Positions 23,841 through 35,303 of a DNA stretch of 64,000 nucleotides are shown here, in pieces (positions within the stretch are counted from its first letter, which is position 1; every line of letters starts with the position of its first letter). The DNA is from Blastomyces gilchristii SLH14081 (taxonomy: Eukaryota; Ascomycota; Eurotiomycetes; Onygenales; Ajellomycetaceae). The notes under the pieces were generated by a model that did no database searches, was not told where the DNA came from, and saw nothing but the letters and a program-made list of their open reading frames with translations. Location of the stretch: the NCBI RefSeq assembly GCF_000003855.2, contig NW_003101671.1, positions 531,817 through 595,816 of the forward strand. The letters are read 5' to 3'. A program made the position numbers and the translations under genes.

Positions 23841-24224
23841 CAATCACTTTCAACCACGAACTCGCTCGATTTTTCGAATAAGAACCCGCCGATAGATCCA
23901 TCGAAAAGCCCTCGATCATACGAGCATTTTGACCCCATCGCCGACCGCATACCCCGTGTGGTGGTGGAGTTATCCAGCCAAACGTGAACCAGACGTCGTT
24001 CGGAACTCCTGCGTGGGATTATCCCCCATTCTCCCCTACCACACCACAACCCCGGGCCAAATTGCCATACAAATTGTAAGGTGAAGAGACCTAGCCGTAT
24101 GCACCAATCTTCTCGATTTTGGAAGATCCCCGATCTGTAGTTGTGGAGATATCTGAGGAGCGACCTCCGCGAAAACCCTGTCCATCTTTGATGTTCCAAA
24201 ACACCAACGCCAAGTCCCACCCTC
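23841..24224. other. GC-rich segment captured inside LINE C
   Basis: 384 bp of balanced base composition with normal CpG content, sharply bounded by LINE sequence on both sides. It continues the LINE ORF1 start in frame (MEKDQSLSTTNSLDFSNKNP...) until a TGA at 23985-23987. A 166-codon minus-strand frame also spans it but extends into LINE sequence and is not convincing. It could be a piece of host transcript picked up by template switching. I do not recognise a protein in it. Confidence 0.6.
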
Positions 24225-25204
24225 GTACCGCCCTTCCCAATCTGGCCCATCCCCGGCAGAAAAATACAAAAAGATACCTCGGCAACTGTATTTGATACAT
24301 AATCAGCAGACACAACAACTATAAAATCAGTATACCTCAAGGTCTGACTGAGCCTTTGATCCCTGCACAGTGAGATATATTAAATCTAGTTTTAATATCT
24401 CAATATTCAATAGATTCTGCAAGAGATTGAGAACAGCAACACTAGGTTTCTATTGAATTTGAGAATTAACTCTATATTGATATAATCATTGACAAAGTCT
24501 TCTATTTTGAGATATAAATAACCAGTTCCTCTACATCCTGCTGGCAATATTTACATTATTATATAGAAACAGACTTATATTCTCTATAATATCAAGACTC
24601 TGAAGAGGGAAAGTCTTGATAGAGAGTATACAGTAGTGCATATCTTAGCAGTTTCTATCTCATTCTTCTGCAGCAGTTAATGCAAAAAAAAAAGATCTTA
24701 GAAATAGTTTTTTACTTCTCTTGAAAAAGTAAGGTGTTTTTCTCTGGGTTTTACACAATATTCTTACAAAGAATTAAAAACAGAGTTATTTTCTGTCATA
24801 ATTTCATATTCTTTTAAGTAAGAATTACTTTTTCAGTGACTGAAGAGCTTTCATTAATACTTAATTCTTTTTTACACTCTTTATTAACTGATTTGAGTTG
24901 CACACTTGTTGTGTGAGGAGAATTGAATGATTTAGAATAAAATTGAATAGTTTTAATCAATTTCTCTGCAAAAAATTGATTTATTTTTTGTCAGTTTTTC
25001 TCTCAAAAACTGTCATATTATCTGATTTACTATCAATTAATATCATACATTTTCTCACTGTATCCCAAGAAAGAGATTGTAAAGGTTTTATTGATTTATC
25101 TTAAAAATCAATTTTAGTTTATTAGATTCTCTTCAAAAATCTAACCTAGTTACTGAACTAGTGTGAAAAAAATCAGATGTTTATACATAAAAGTCTGCTA
25201 TTCT

Positions 25205-25345
25205 TCTTTTGAAATAGTCTGACCAACTTTTCAATTGAAAACAAGCTTAGAAACCTCTTAATTGAAACAGTCTGACCAACTTTTCAATTCAAAAGAGTTT
25301 AATAAATATCTCAATTGAATTAGTCTGACCAACTTTTCATTGAGT
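25205..25345 (+). repeat. Minisatellite in LINE 5' UTR unit 2
   Basis: Three copies of AGTCTGACCAACTTTTCA in a unit of roughly 60 bp, matching 23640-23795, directly upstream of the ORF1 start at 25353. Confidence 0.75.
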
Positions 25346-25352
25346 AAGAACA

Positions 25353-26972
25353 ATGAGTTCAAAAGTACACTCAGTTGATGTGAAAAAAGATGCTTTCTCA
25401 AATGCTATTCCTGAGATTGAAATTCTGAAGAGAAGAAAGAAAGAAGAAATAGAGAAATAACAAGTTCTTGAAATACAGAAACTTGAAAAAGTAAGTAAAA
25501 TTCTTGAAAAGCAGTGTCTGAGTGAGATGAATGAAGAAGTTCTGTTAATTCTTCATGCTCAGGCTAGACAACTACAGGAAGTGATCAAGTTCAAACTTGG
25601 AATTTCAAACACAGTTCAAAAAACTTTGAAAATTTCTAATACAATCACTGACTCTTCAGTTTGCTCTTCTTTCTTTTCTACTTCTTCTTCTTATTCTTCT
25701 TTAAATCAGAAGAAAACATATGCTCAAGCAGCTGAATCTGCTGCCTCTAAACCTGCTGTCTCTAAATCTGCTATGTCAAAACCTGCTCAAAATTCTGAGA
25801 AAACTGAGAAGAATACTGCTCATACTTCTAGTGATAGAAGAGTGAAGAAAAAAATGTAAAAAGAGAAAAATCTTCAAATCTCCAGAAATAGAAGACTTAT
25901 TCTCAAAGTCTCAAATCAGAACATATTGCAGAGAAATAAGCTAAACTCAAATCTCATTTTCAGAATTAGAAATGAAATCAATCAACAGTTCTTTTCTCAG
26001 TTAATGACTGATATTGAAGTTCAAAAACCAGTTATAGCTTTAATTGAGCTATTCTTCTTTGAAAACTTCATCATTCTGACTACAATGCCTGAATTCAGTG
26101 CTGAATTCCTTATTCAGAATGAGAATCTCTGGAAATTAGCAGTAGAATCTTTATTAAATACAACAATTCTATCTGAGAGAGATGAAAAGTGAGACAAATT
26201 CATTCTTCATAATATTTCAGTTGAAATTTTTGACTGTGAAGAAGGAATGCTACTTCTCAAAAATGAATTAGAAGAATACAACTCTATTCAACTGAGAAAG
26301 GAGCCTGTATGACTAAATTCAATTGAGTTCAGACAAAGTAGAAGAAATGCCTCTGTTCTAGTATATACAAAGACAATGAAACAGTCAAAGATCTCTGAAG
26401 TAAGAGTAGCAGATTTGAAAATGAGAGTTCATGAATACAAAGACTCAAGAATGAATCTCAAAGCTCAAACACAGTGTTCAAACTGTCAAAGATATGAACA
26501 CTTTGCAATCTCCTATTTCAGAGACTCAAAATGTACATTCTGTGCCAGAGATTACAAAACTAGTGAGCATAAATGTGAAACATGCTCAAAAAGAGATGAA
26601 ATATGTTAACACACTCTACTTAAATGCTCTAATTGCAAAGAAAAACATGCATCTAGCTCAAAAGAATGTATGTTTACTTCAAGAACTCAAAAGAACTGAA
26701 GAAAAGATGAAGCTCAGAGTAAATCTAGAACTGAAGAGAATAGTCAAGTCAGTAAACTCACAACTGCAAGCTCAAAAAGAAGAAACTCTCAACTATCTAA
26801 GTCTTCAAACTTCAATTCTTCAGCTAAATGTAAACAGAATTTAAATCCTCAAACTCCTGTTAAGATTAGAGAATTGAGAAATAACTCTGATGATAAACTA
26901 GATATAATATAAGCAGTTGAGATTTCTACTTTTCAGAACAGTTATAATCTACTATCTGATGATAGTGATTAG
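25353..26972 (+). pseudogene. LINE C ORF1 (Gag-like, CCHC zinc knuckles)
   Basis: RNA-binding protein of the LINE, about 539 codons. The ATG at 25353 (MSSKVHSVDVEKDAFSN) is chosen because the frame runs through it and the later ATG of other copies is GTG here. There is a Lys/Glu-rich coiled-coil-like N-terminus, then a Ser-rich and Ala/Lys-rich linker (25650-25850). Near 26470-26690 is a Cys/His cluster (CSNCQRYEHFAISYF, CTFCARDYKTSEHKCETC, CSNCKEKH). The TAG at 26970-26972 is also present in LINE D and is probably the true stop. The whole length stays in one frame; only RIP-type nonsense changes break it. Confidence 0.9.
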
Positions 26973-26995
26973 ATTCTACTCTACTCTCTTTTAGT

Positions 26996-29900
26996 ATGAA
27001 TATACAATAAAAATAATAAAAAAAGTTTAAAAACTCTTCAAAAATCACATTTATTCAAAATAATGTGAATAGAAACTCAAATTATATTTATTCTTGTCTT
27101 CAAATTGCATTTGAATAAAAAGTTGATTTTATACTGCTTCAGGAGCCAAATTTTGATGCTGAGCAAAAATATGTCATTTCTCATTTAAGCTACTACTGCT
27201 TTTTACCTCAAAAGTCTGAGATAAAGTCAAGAGTAGTAATCTATGAAAGAAAGAGATCAAGATATTAATTTAATCTAAGATTTGATATTATATCTGACCC
27301 TGATATTCTGGTGAGTGATATTATAGATAAAGAAAATGAGTTTGATACTATACAGCTCATAAATATCTATAATGAAAAGTCATTGAAGGAATATAATAAT
27401 ATCTGAACAATTAATAGAGGATTTCTGAACATAACTTCATCAAGAAACTCTATAATTGCAGAAGACTTCAATGCACATCATCTCTGATAAAATTGAGAAT
27501 GCAAGAGAGCAGTGAGAGCTGATAATCTGATTGAATGAACCTTTGAACATTTAATAGATTTGGTTAATAAGTCTGATCAATAAACATTTCTTAGAAAAGG
27601 CATGAAACAGAAGTCTATTATAGATCTAATCTTCATGTCATAAAATCTAATGAAAAGAAGACTTGTAAACTGATTTATTGATTCAAATGAGACATCAGAA
27701 TCAGGTTATGAGATTATTCAATTTGATATTGAACTGAGTGAAAAACAAATGAGTGAAAATCCTCTTCTCTCTAATCAGTATAACTTTGAAAAAGCTGATT
27801 GAAAAGCAGTTAAAGAAAGTATAAAACTGTTAAAATCTGCAAGACAGAATGAGCTATATTGAAATTCTGATCAAGATATCTCAAATGAAATGCTTGAGAA
27901 TAGAGTGAAGCTTATTACATCTATTATTCTAACAAGTGTTAGAGATAATATTTCAAAGAGAAAATCTTCTGAGTATTCAAAATCTTGATGAAATGAGAAT
28001 ATCTCATCTAAAAGAAAAGAATTAGCTACTACTAGAAGAAATTGAAAGAATGATGTAATATCTGATGAAGAGTTCAAAGCTATCAGAAATGAATATTTTT
28101 CAGATATTAAAAGAGTTAAAACAGACTGCTGGAATAAATTTCTTGAAGAAGCATAAGAAAAGGAAGTTTTTAAAGCTTTTAACTATACTAAAACAAGAAG
28201 TGTAGCAAAACTTCCAGCCTTAGAATATGAGTTTCAGAATGAATCATATACAGCAAACTCTTTTAAGGAAAAATGTCAAGCTTTCATGAGAATTCTCTTT
28301 CAGAACTCACCAGATTCAGATTCAGATTCAGAGAAAGAGAATATATCACTTCTCAACTACATTAATGAAAATAACTGGGAATGGCCTGATCATACACAAG
28401 ATGAATTAGAGTCAGCTATCTTCTCAAGTTCTGTTAAAACTGCTGCAGGTCCTGATTCAATTAATCACTTGATTATTCAGAATACATATTCCTACTTAAA
28501 GAATGAATATTTTGAGCTCTTTTTCAATCTCTTGAAAAATGAATATCATTCTGAATGCTGGAGAGAAGTCACTGAAGTGATTCTTGCAAAACCTAATAGA
28601 AAAACTTCAATTCCTAAGTCATATAGAGTAATATCTCTATTGAACTGCCTAGAAAAGGTTTTAGAAAAGATAATAGCTACTCAACTATCTTTTATAAGCT
28701 CTATAGATGATTCTCTTTTATTCAGTGAATAAATAAGAGATAGAAAACAGTGTTCTGCAATTGACACTGTTCTCTCAGTTATTCATGATATTCAAATAGC
28801 AAAGCATGAGAATCTGGTCTCAACTGCAGTTTTTATTGATATAAAAGAAGCATTTGATCATGTTTCAAAGTCAAAGTTAATTCAAACATTGAAGATATTA
28901 AAACTGTCACTTTCTCTAATAAAATGAGTTAACTATTTTATATCTAAAAGAAGTATACAACTCTTCTTTGATGGAATGAAACAAGACAAGACTGAGATAA
29001 AAATAGAAGTATCACAGAAATCTTCAATCTTACTCATTTTATTTGCAATATACACTGCATATCTATTTAAAAATAGAAATATGAGAATAGTGTGATCTTC
29101 AAGTTATATGAATGATATTGATCTAGTCTACAGCTCAAAAATCATCAAAGAGAATTTGAAAGTAATTGAAGAAGCTGCAAAGAAAATCTTTGTTAGAGCA
29201 GATATTAATCAAATTCAATTTGATATGAATAAAACTGAGTTAATTCACTTCTTTCTGAGATTCAATGAGAAAGAACTATCTCTAACTCTTTTAAATACAG
29301 AGATTAAACCCAGTGTAAATGTCAAATAATTAGAAGTATAGTTAAACTCTAAGTTGAATTTTAAATATCACATTCAACAAAGAATTGTCAAGGCAGAAAG
29401 ACTATTGAACAACATAATCAGACTATCAAATACAGAGAGGGGTCTATTCTTCCAGGCTATGAGACAGTTATATATAGCCTGTATTACATCAGTAGCTGAT
29501 TATGGAGTTTAAATTTGATGGAATAATCAAGAAAATTTCACTGAACTCTTTCAAAGTCTGTAAAACAGAGCCTTGAGAAGAATTCTGAAAGCATTCAAAT
29601 CATCTTCTATTAAAGCAATGAAAATTGAAGCTTCAATTCCTTCTTCTGCTATTAGATTTGAAAAGGCCTGTATGAACTATGCTCTGAGAGTTGTAAAGAT
29701 GAGCTCAAATCATATAATCAGAGAAAGAGTCTCTTCTTCATTTTCATCAATTAACTCTGAAAATGAACTGAATTGGAATAGATTTCTTGATTGAAATGAA
29801 AATAATTCTTTAAAGAAAATGTCTTCTCAACTGTACAGACTATACTCTCTGATTAAAAATCAATTTTCTTCTTTAAATATTGTAAAAGTTGATCATGAGA

Positions 29901-30958
29901 AGTTATCTCTCTGAAGAGAAAAGCTTGAATCTCTTATAGACTTATAAATAAGTGAACTATTAAAAGAGAAAGAATATGAACAGCATTTGAAGAGAATTTC
30001 TACAATCAATATAAAAGACTCTATTCTGATTTATTCAGATGACTTCAAAAATGAGAATTTGAATAGATTAGATGCAGGTATTGCTTATACTGAAGATAAT
30101 ATTAATTTTATCTCAGATTTCTGAAATCTAGGCTCTGAATGTGAAGTCTTTGATGCTGAACTATTTGTAATAGTGAAAGCTTTCAAACTCATTGAAATAA
30201 AATCTTATAAAAGAGGAAATTGTTTGAAAGAGATATGAATATTCTCTGATAGTTAAGCTGCTTTAAAAAGACTTAGAAATAGTCAGATTCATAATGATCA
30301 AATGAATCTTGAACTGATCTTAAACTCTATTTTGAAAATTCAAAAGAGAAGAACATCAAAGCTGATAATTTATCTGCACTGAGTTCCTGCTCATATGAAT
30401 ATTCATGACAATGAATTGACTGATTCAGCTGTAAAAAAGGGTGCAGAATTAAGCAGATCTATTCAAAAAATTATGTCCTGGTCTTTTATAAAGAGAAAAA
30501 TAAAAGAATCTTGTTTAGACAAGTGAAATGAAAGCTGGCAGAAACAAAAGAAGAGTATACATTATTCAAGATTTGAAACAAAACCCAAGTGGAAATCTTG
30601 TTCAATTAAATGTAAAAAGAAAATATTCTCATCTATAATACAGCTGAAACTAGGACATGGCTATTTCAAATCTTATATACAAAGATTTAATGATAGATTT
30701 GACTCAATAGAATGCTCATTCTGCAATGCAAATGAGAATTCTGAGCATATTGTAATGCACTGTGCATTATACAATAGTCTCAGAGATAGATTGAAAGAGA
30801 AGTATGATCTAAATCAATTAAATATGAGATTCTTATTCTCAACTGAGACAGGAATTAAATACTTAATAGACTTTCTATCAGAAACTCAAGCAGCTACAAG
30901 AAAATGGCTAAATTCAGAATTATCTGAATATGAAGAGGAGGAAATCAACCAGATATAG
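26996..30958 (+). pseudogene. LINE C ORF2 (endonuclease, RT, RNase H, zinc finger)
   Basis: About 1320 codons in one unshifted frame from the ATG at 26996, 23 bp after ORF1. Domains: AP-type endonuclease (DFILLQEPNFDAEQ near 27125; EDFNAHHL near 27465; SIIDLIF near 27615), and RT (KTAAGPDSINHLII at 28435-28480, FIDIKEAFDHVS near 28835-28870). The catalytic box reads YMNDIDL at 29107-29127, where other copies have YVDD. RNase H follows (IYSDDFKNENLNR near 30030, DAELFVIVKAF near 30150, HWVPAH site near 30380). A Cys/His finger ends it (CSFCNANENSEHIVMHC near 30710-30765). Stops are nearly all TGA, TAA or TAG at Trp or Gln sites. Confidence 0.95.
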
Positions 30959-31248
30959 TCTGTTAAAACAGCTATATACTATCTTTTAATAATTTGTTTT
31001 GATACAGTCTTTCTTTATTTTATCTTTTTCTTTCAATTTCTTTCTGTCTATCTATTTAATGTGTCTATCTTTAAGACTGTGTTCTCTTTTCCTTTGTCAT
31101 GATATTGTCAAATGGTTTCAAAGTATGAGATGATGTTAAAACACTGCAATTTGTAAACAGTTTTTGTATTCTGGGCCGGAATTTTCTGATTTTGCATATC
31201 TGAAATTGATGAATGTATAATAGTTAACTTTACAGATATAGGAAAAAC

Positions 31249-31271
31249 CCTGAGAACTAAAAGTTCTCAGA
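31249..31271 (+). other. LINE C 3' UTR stem-loop with inverted loop
   Basis: Same 10 bp stem as in the other LINE copies, but the loop is AAA where copies A, B and D have TTT. The last stem pair is broken by a G-to-A change. Confidence 0.8.
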
Positions 31272-31336
31272 TAGATATCATAGTCTCTGACTGCATACAT
31301 CTATAATTGAAGAATAATAATAATAATAATAATGAT

Positions 31337-32932
31337 ATGGAAAAAGATGCTTTCTCAAATGCTATTTCTGAGATTGAAATTCTGAAGAGAAGAGAGAAAG
31401 AAGAAATAGAGAAATAACAAGTTCTTGAAATACAGAAACTTGAAAAAGTAAGCAAGATTCTTGAAAAGCAGTGTTTGAGTGAGATGAATGAAGAAGTTCT
31501 GTTAATTCTTCATGCTCAGACTAGACAACTACAGAAGATGATCAAGTTCAAACTTGAAATTTCAAACACAGTTCAAAAAACATTGAAAATTCCTAGTATA
31601 ATCACTGACTCTTCATCTTACTCTTCTTCTTTTTTTCCTACTTCTTCTTCTTTTATTCCTACTTGTTCTTCTTCTTTGAATCAGAAGAAAATATATGCTT
31701 AAGCAGCTGAATCTGCTGTCTCTAAATCTGCTCTCTCAAAATCTGCTCAAAATTCTGAGAAAACTGAGAAGAATACTACTCATACTTCTATTCATAGAAA
31801 AGTAGAAAAGAAAATATAAAAAGAGAAAAACTTTCAAATCTTCAGAAATAGAAGACTTATTCTCAAAGTCTCAAATTAGAATATTCTGTAAAGAAACAAG
31901 CTAAACTCAAATCTTATTTTCAGAATTGAAAATGAAATTAATCAGCAGTTCTTTTCTCAGTTGATAACTGATATTAAAGTTCAAAAATCAGTTATAGCTT
32001 CAATTGAGTCATCATTCTTTGAAAACTTCATTATTCTGACTACAATGTCTGAATTCAGTGCTGAATTTCTTATTCAGAATGAGAATCTCTGAAAGTCAGT
32101 AGTAGAATCTTTGCTAAACACAATAATTCTATCTGAAAGAGATGAAAAGTAGAACAAATTCATTCTTTATAATATTTCAGTTGAAATTTTTGACTGTGAA
32201 GAAGAAATGCTACTTCTCAAAAATGAATTGAAAGAATACAACTCTATTCAAATGAGAAAGAAGCCTGTATGACTAAATTCAATTGAGTTCAGATAAAGTA
32301 GAAGAAATGCCTCTGTTCTAGTATATATAAAAACACTTGAACAGTCAAAGATCTCTGAAGTAAGAGTAACAGGTTTGAAAATGAGAGTTCATGAATACAA
32401 AGACTCAAGAATGAATCTCAAAGCTCAAACACAGTGTTCAAATTATCAAAGATATGAACACTTTACAATCTCATGTTTTAGAGACTCAAAATATGCATTC
32501 TGTGCCAGAGATCACAAAACTAGTGAGCATAAATATGAAACATGCTTAAAAAGAGGTGAAATATGTCAATACACTCTGCTTAAGTGCTCTAATTGCAAAG
32601 AAAAACATATATCTAGCTCAAAAGAATGTACATTTGCTCCTAGAACTCAAAAGAACTGAAGAAAAGATGAAGCTCAAAGTCAATCTAGAACTGAAGAGAA
32701 GAGTCAAGTCAGTAGACTTATAACTATAAGCTTAAAAAGAAGAAACTCTTAACTATCTAAATCTTCAAACTTCAATTCTTCAGCTAAATGTAAACAGAAT
32801 TTGAATTCTCAAACTTCTGTTAAGATTAGAGAATTGAGAAATGACTCTGATGATAAACTAGATATAATGTAAGCAGTTGAGATCCCTACTTTTCAAAATA
32901 GTTATAATCTACTATCTGATAATAGTGACTAG
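31337..32932 (+). pseudogene. LINE D ORF1
   Basis: Same protein as LINE C ORF1, starting at an in-frame ATG (MEKDAFSNAISEIEIL) and ending at the conserved TAG 32930-32932 with no net frameshift. The Cys/His cluster is best preserved at 32430-32640 (QRYEHFTISCFRD, FCARDHKTSEHKYETC, CSNCKEKHISSSKEC). Several Gln and Trp codons are stops. Confidence 0.9.
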
Positions 32933-34000
32933 ATTCTACTCTATCTCTACTCTCTTTTAGTATGAATATACAACAAAAATAACAAAAAAAGGTTAAAAAC
33001 TCTTCAAAAATCACATTTATTCAAAATAATATGAATAGAAACTCAAATTGTATTTATTCTTGTCTTCAAATTATATTTGAATAAAAAGTTGATTTTATAC
33101 TACTTCAGAAACTGAATTTTGATGCTGAGCAAAATTATATTATTTCTCATTCAAGCTACTACTACTTTCTATCTCAAAAGTCTGAGATAAAGTCAAGAGT
33201 AGTGATCTATGAAAGAAAGAGATCAAGATATCAATTTAATCTAAGATTTAATATCATGTCTGACCCTGATATTCTGATGAGTGATATTATAGATAAAGAA
33301 GATGAGTTTGATACTATACATCTTATAAATATCTATAATGAAAAGTCATTGAAGAAAAATAATAATATCTGAATAATTGATAGAGAATTTCTGAACATAA
33401 CTTTATCAAGAAACTCTATAATTATAGAAGATTTCAATGCATATTATCTCTGATAAAATTTAAAATGCAAGAGAGCAGTAAAAGCTGATAATCTGATTGA
33501 ATAAATCTTTGAGCATTCAATAGATTTAGTTAATAAGTCTGATCAACAAACATTCTTTAGAAAAGATATGAAATAGAAATCTATTATAGATCTAATCTTC
33601 ATGTTATAAAATCTGATAAAAAAAAGACTTATAAACTGATTTATTGATTTAAATAAGACATTAAGATTAGATCATGAGATTATTCAATTTGATATTGAAC
33701 TGAGTGAAAAATAAATGAGTGAAAATCCTCTTCTCTCTAATCAGTTTCACTTTGAAAAAGCTGATTGAAAAGCAGTTACAGAAAGCATAAATCCGTTAAA
33801 ATCTAAAAGAGAGAGTGAGCTATATTGAAATTCTGGTCAAGATATCTCAAATGAAATGCTTGAGAATAGAGTGAAGCTCATTACATCTATTATTCTAACA
33901 AGTGTTAGAGATAATATTTCAAAGAGAAAATCTTCTGAGTATTCAAAACCTTGATGAAATGAGAATATCTCATCTAAAAGAAAAGAATTAGCTACTGCTA

Positions 34001-34308
34001 TGTAAGAGGCCTACACCGAATAGATCAGTATACTATTATAGGTCTTATATAACAAAGATAAAAACATTAGAGAAGGAAAGAAAGAGAAAGTGTGAGAATC
34101 AGTGATTGAGATGGATATTTATACGCGTATGTGATGGTGTACGCAGTGGAGCTTCAGGGCGGGAGAATATACACACGTTCATAGTGGCTGAGAATCAGTG
34201 ATCAAGAATGGCTGAGAATCAGAGCATATGTGTTCAAGAATGAAGTGATTGAGATCTGTGAAGTGTAATGAAATAGTCTATATGATTGATCAGGCGCAGC
34301 CTGTCACA
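34001..34308 (-). repeat. 3' LTR of Gypsy family 1 copy 2
   Basis: 308 bp; nearly all differences from the partner LTR at 47400-47707 are C/T or G/A transitions, as expected for RIP after insertion. It still holds GC pockets (GCGTATG, GGGCGGG). Confidence 0.95.
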
Positions 34309-34679
34309 TTAGTCCCTTCTTTCAGAAGCAGTTCTCATCAGTCAAGAACTGCTGTTTCAGATAATATAAAACTCAGAGTCCAGGTCAGTTGATCATAGTT
34401 AATTCATTTCACAAGATATTATCAGCCACAGTCACAGAATCTCTTATCAAGAATATTCTCAATCTCTCACTCAAGCTCATTATCTTCTTCTATAATGTCT
34501 GATAACTGTCAGTCAGAAGTCAGTTGAGAAGAGAACAGATCAGTGACAGCACAGCAGAGCAAGCTTGTATGAAATACATCATGAATCTCTGATGATGTGT
34601 CAAGGCAGTAGTTGTGACTACCTAGAACTTCTATCACTTTATACTTGACATGGTGGTAATCTAGCATATGAGATAAATG

Positions 34680-34866
34680 TGTCATTCAAAGGTTGGTTGA
34701 GCCAGCGTACGATTACAGGCGTACGCCGGCTTCTTATATATCGTACGCTAAATTAATTAGCGGCTGCTATAGCCCCTTTACACTTGTAAGCAAGTTCAGA
34801 AGCAGCCGCGTTATTATCTGATGATCATATGTTCTTTTAAACCACTGTACATTCTTCTGAATCACA
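34680..34866 (-). repeat. 3' LTR of Gypsy family 2 copy F
   Basis: 187 bp, partner of 42765-42951. It contains a 20 bp tandem unit near its right end that is single-copy in the LTRs of copy G, and lacks an 8 bp stretch present in copy G, which together explain the 12 bp length difference. Confidence 0.93.
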
Positions 34867-35303
34867 TCCTCTCTCACCAGATTTGATCATGCTCATGTGA
34901 TCATGACATTCACCCTAGCTTCATGCGGATTAGCACACTACTAGTGTTTGTGATCTTGTGACCTATCTCTGATTCAGCTAGTATTCTGTATACACTCTTA
35001 TAAAGAAACTTTCACTATATTATATTACTCATTCACTAACTTTTCTCATTCTTCAATCATCTTCTTTATCATTGTCATCATTAAACATCACTATCTCATT
35101 CAAGATTTCTACTCTTTCTTCTGTTCAACTCTTCTCATCTGTTCATCTATTATATTTTATGTGTTTCTGGCAATGATTCTCTGTTCTCATAACAAGCATT
35201 CTCATAGTGCTTATACTGGGCAGTTCATTAGCAGTAAGTGTAACATATTGTGAAATGTGATCAGAACTTGTTTATCTTCTAACAATCACCAGAATATATT
35301 ATC
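34867..35303. other. Gypsy 2F purine tract and upstream region of the accessory gene
   Basis: Directly inside the LTR the minus strand has a purine tract (GGTGAGAGAGGA). The rest is CT-rich on the plus strand, with TTC/CTT runs near 35010-35160, which would suit a fungal promoter driving the plus-strand accessory gene that starts at 35304. No coding sequence is evident. The equivalent region in copy G is 57700-58139. Confidence 0.5.

Larger units (their letters stand above)
22657..31333 (+). mobile_element. LINE copy C, full length with a duplicated 5' unit
   Basis: A Tad1-like LINE with 5' UTR, ORF1, ORF2, 3' UTR stem-loop and AAT-repeat tail (31313-31333). LINE D follows at once, and the pair is flanked by the duplication ATAGAACTATATA (22644-22656 and 59284-59296). 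The 5' part is unusual. A 1.18 kb 5' UTR unit (22658-23840) is followed by a 384 bp GC-rich segment. Then a second 5' UTR unit (24225-25352) leads into the full element. Both units begin at the same point (GTATTACC / GTACCGCC), which may be the true RNA 5' end. Confidence 0.92.

Noticed and set aside
23840..24340. 166-codon minus-strand open frame over the GC-rich segment
   Set aside because: It runs across the junction into LINE 5' UTR, has no recognisable domain, and open frames are expected by chance in GC-rich DNA lacking RIP stops.
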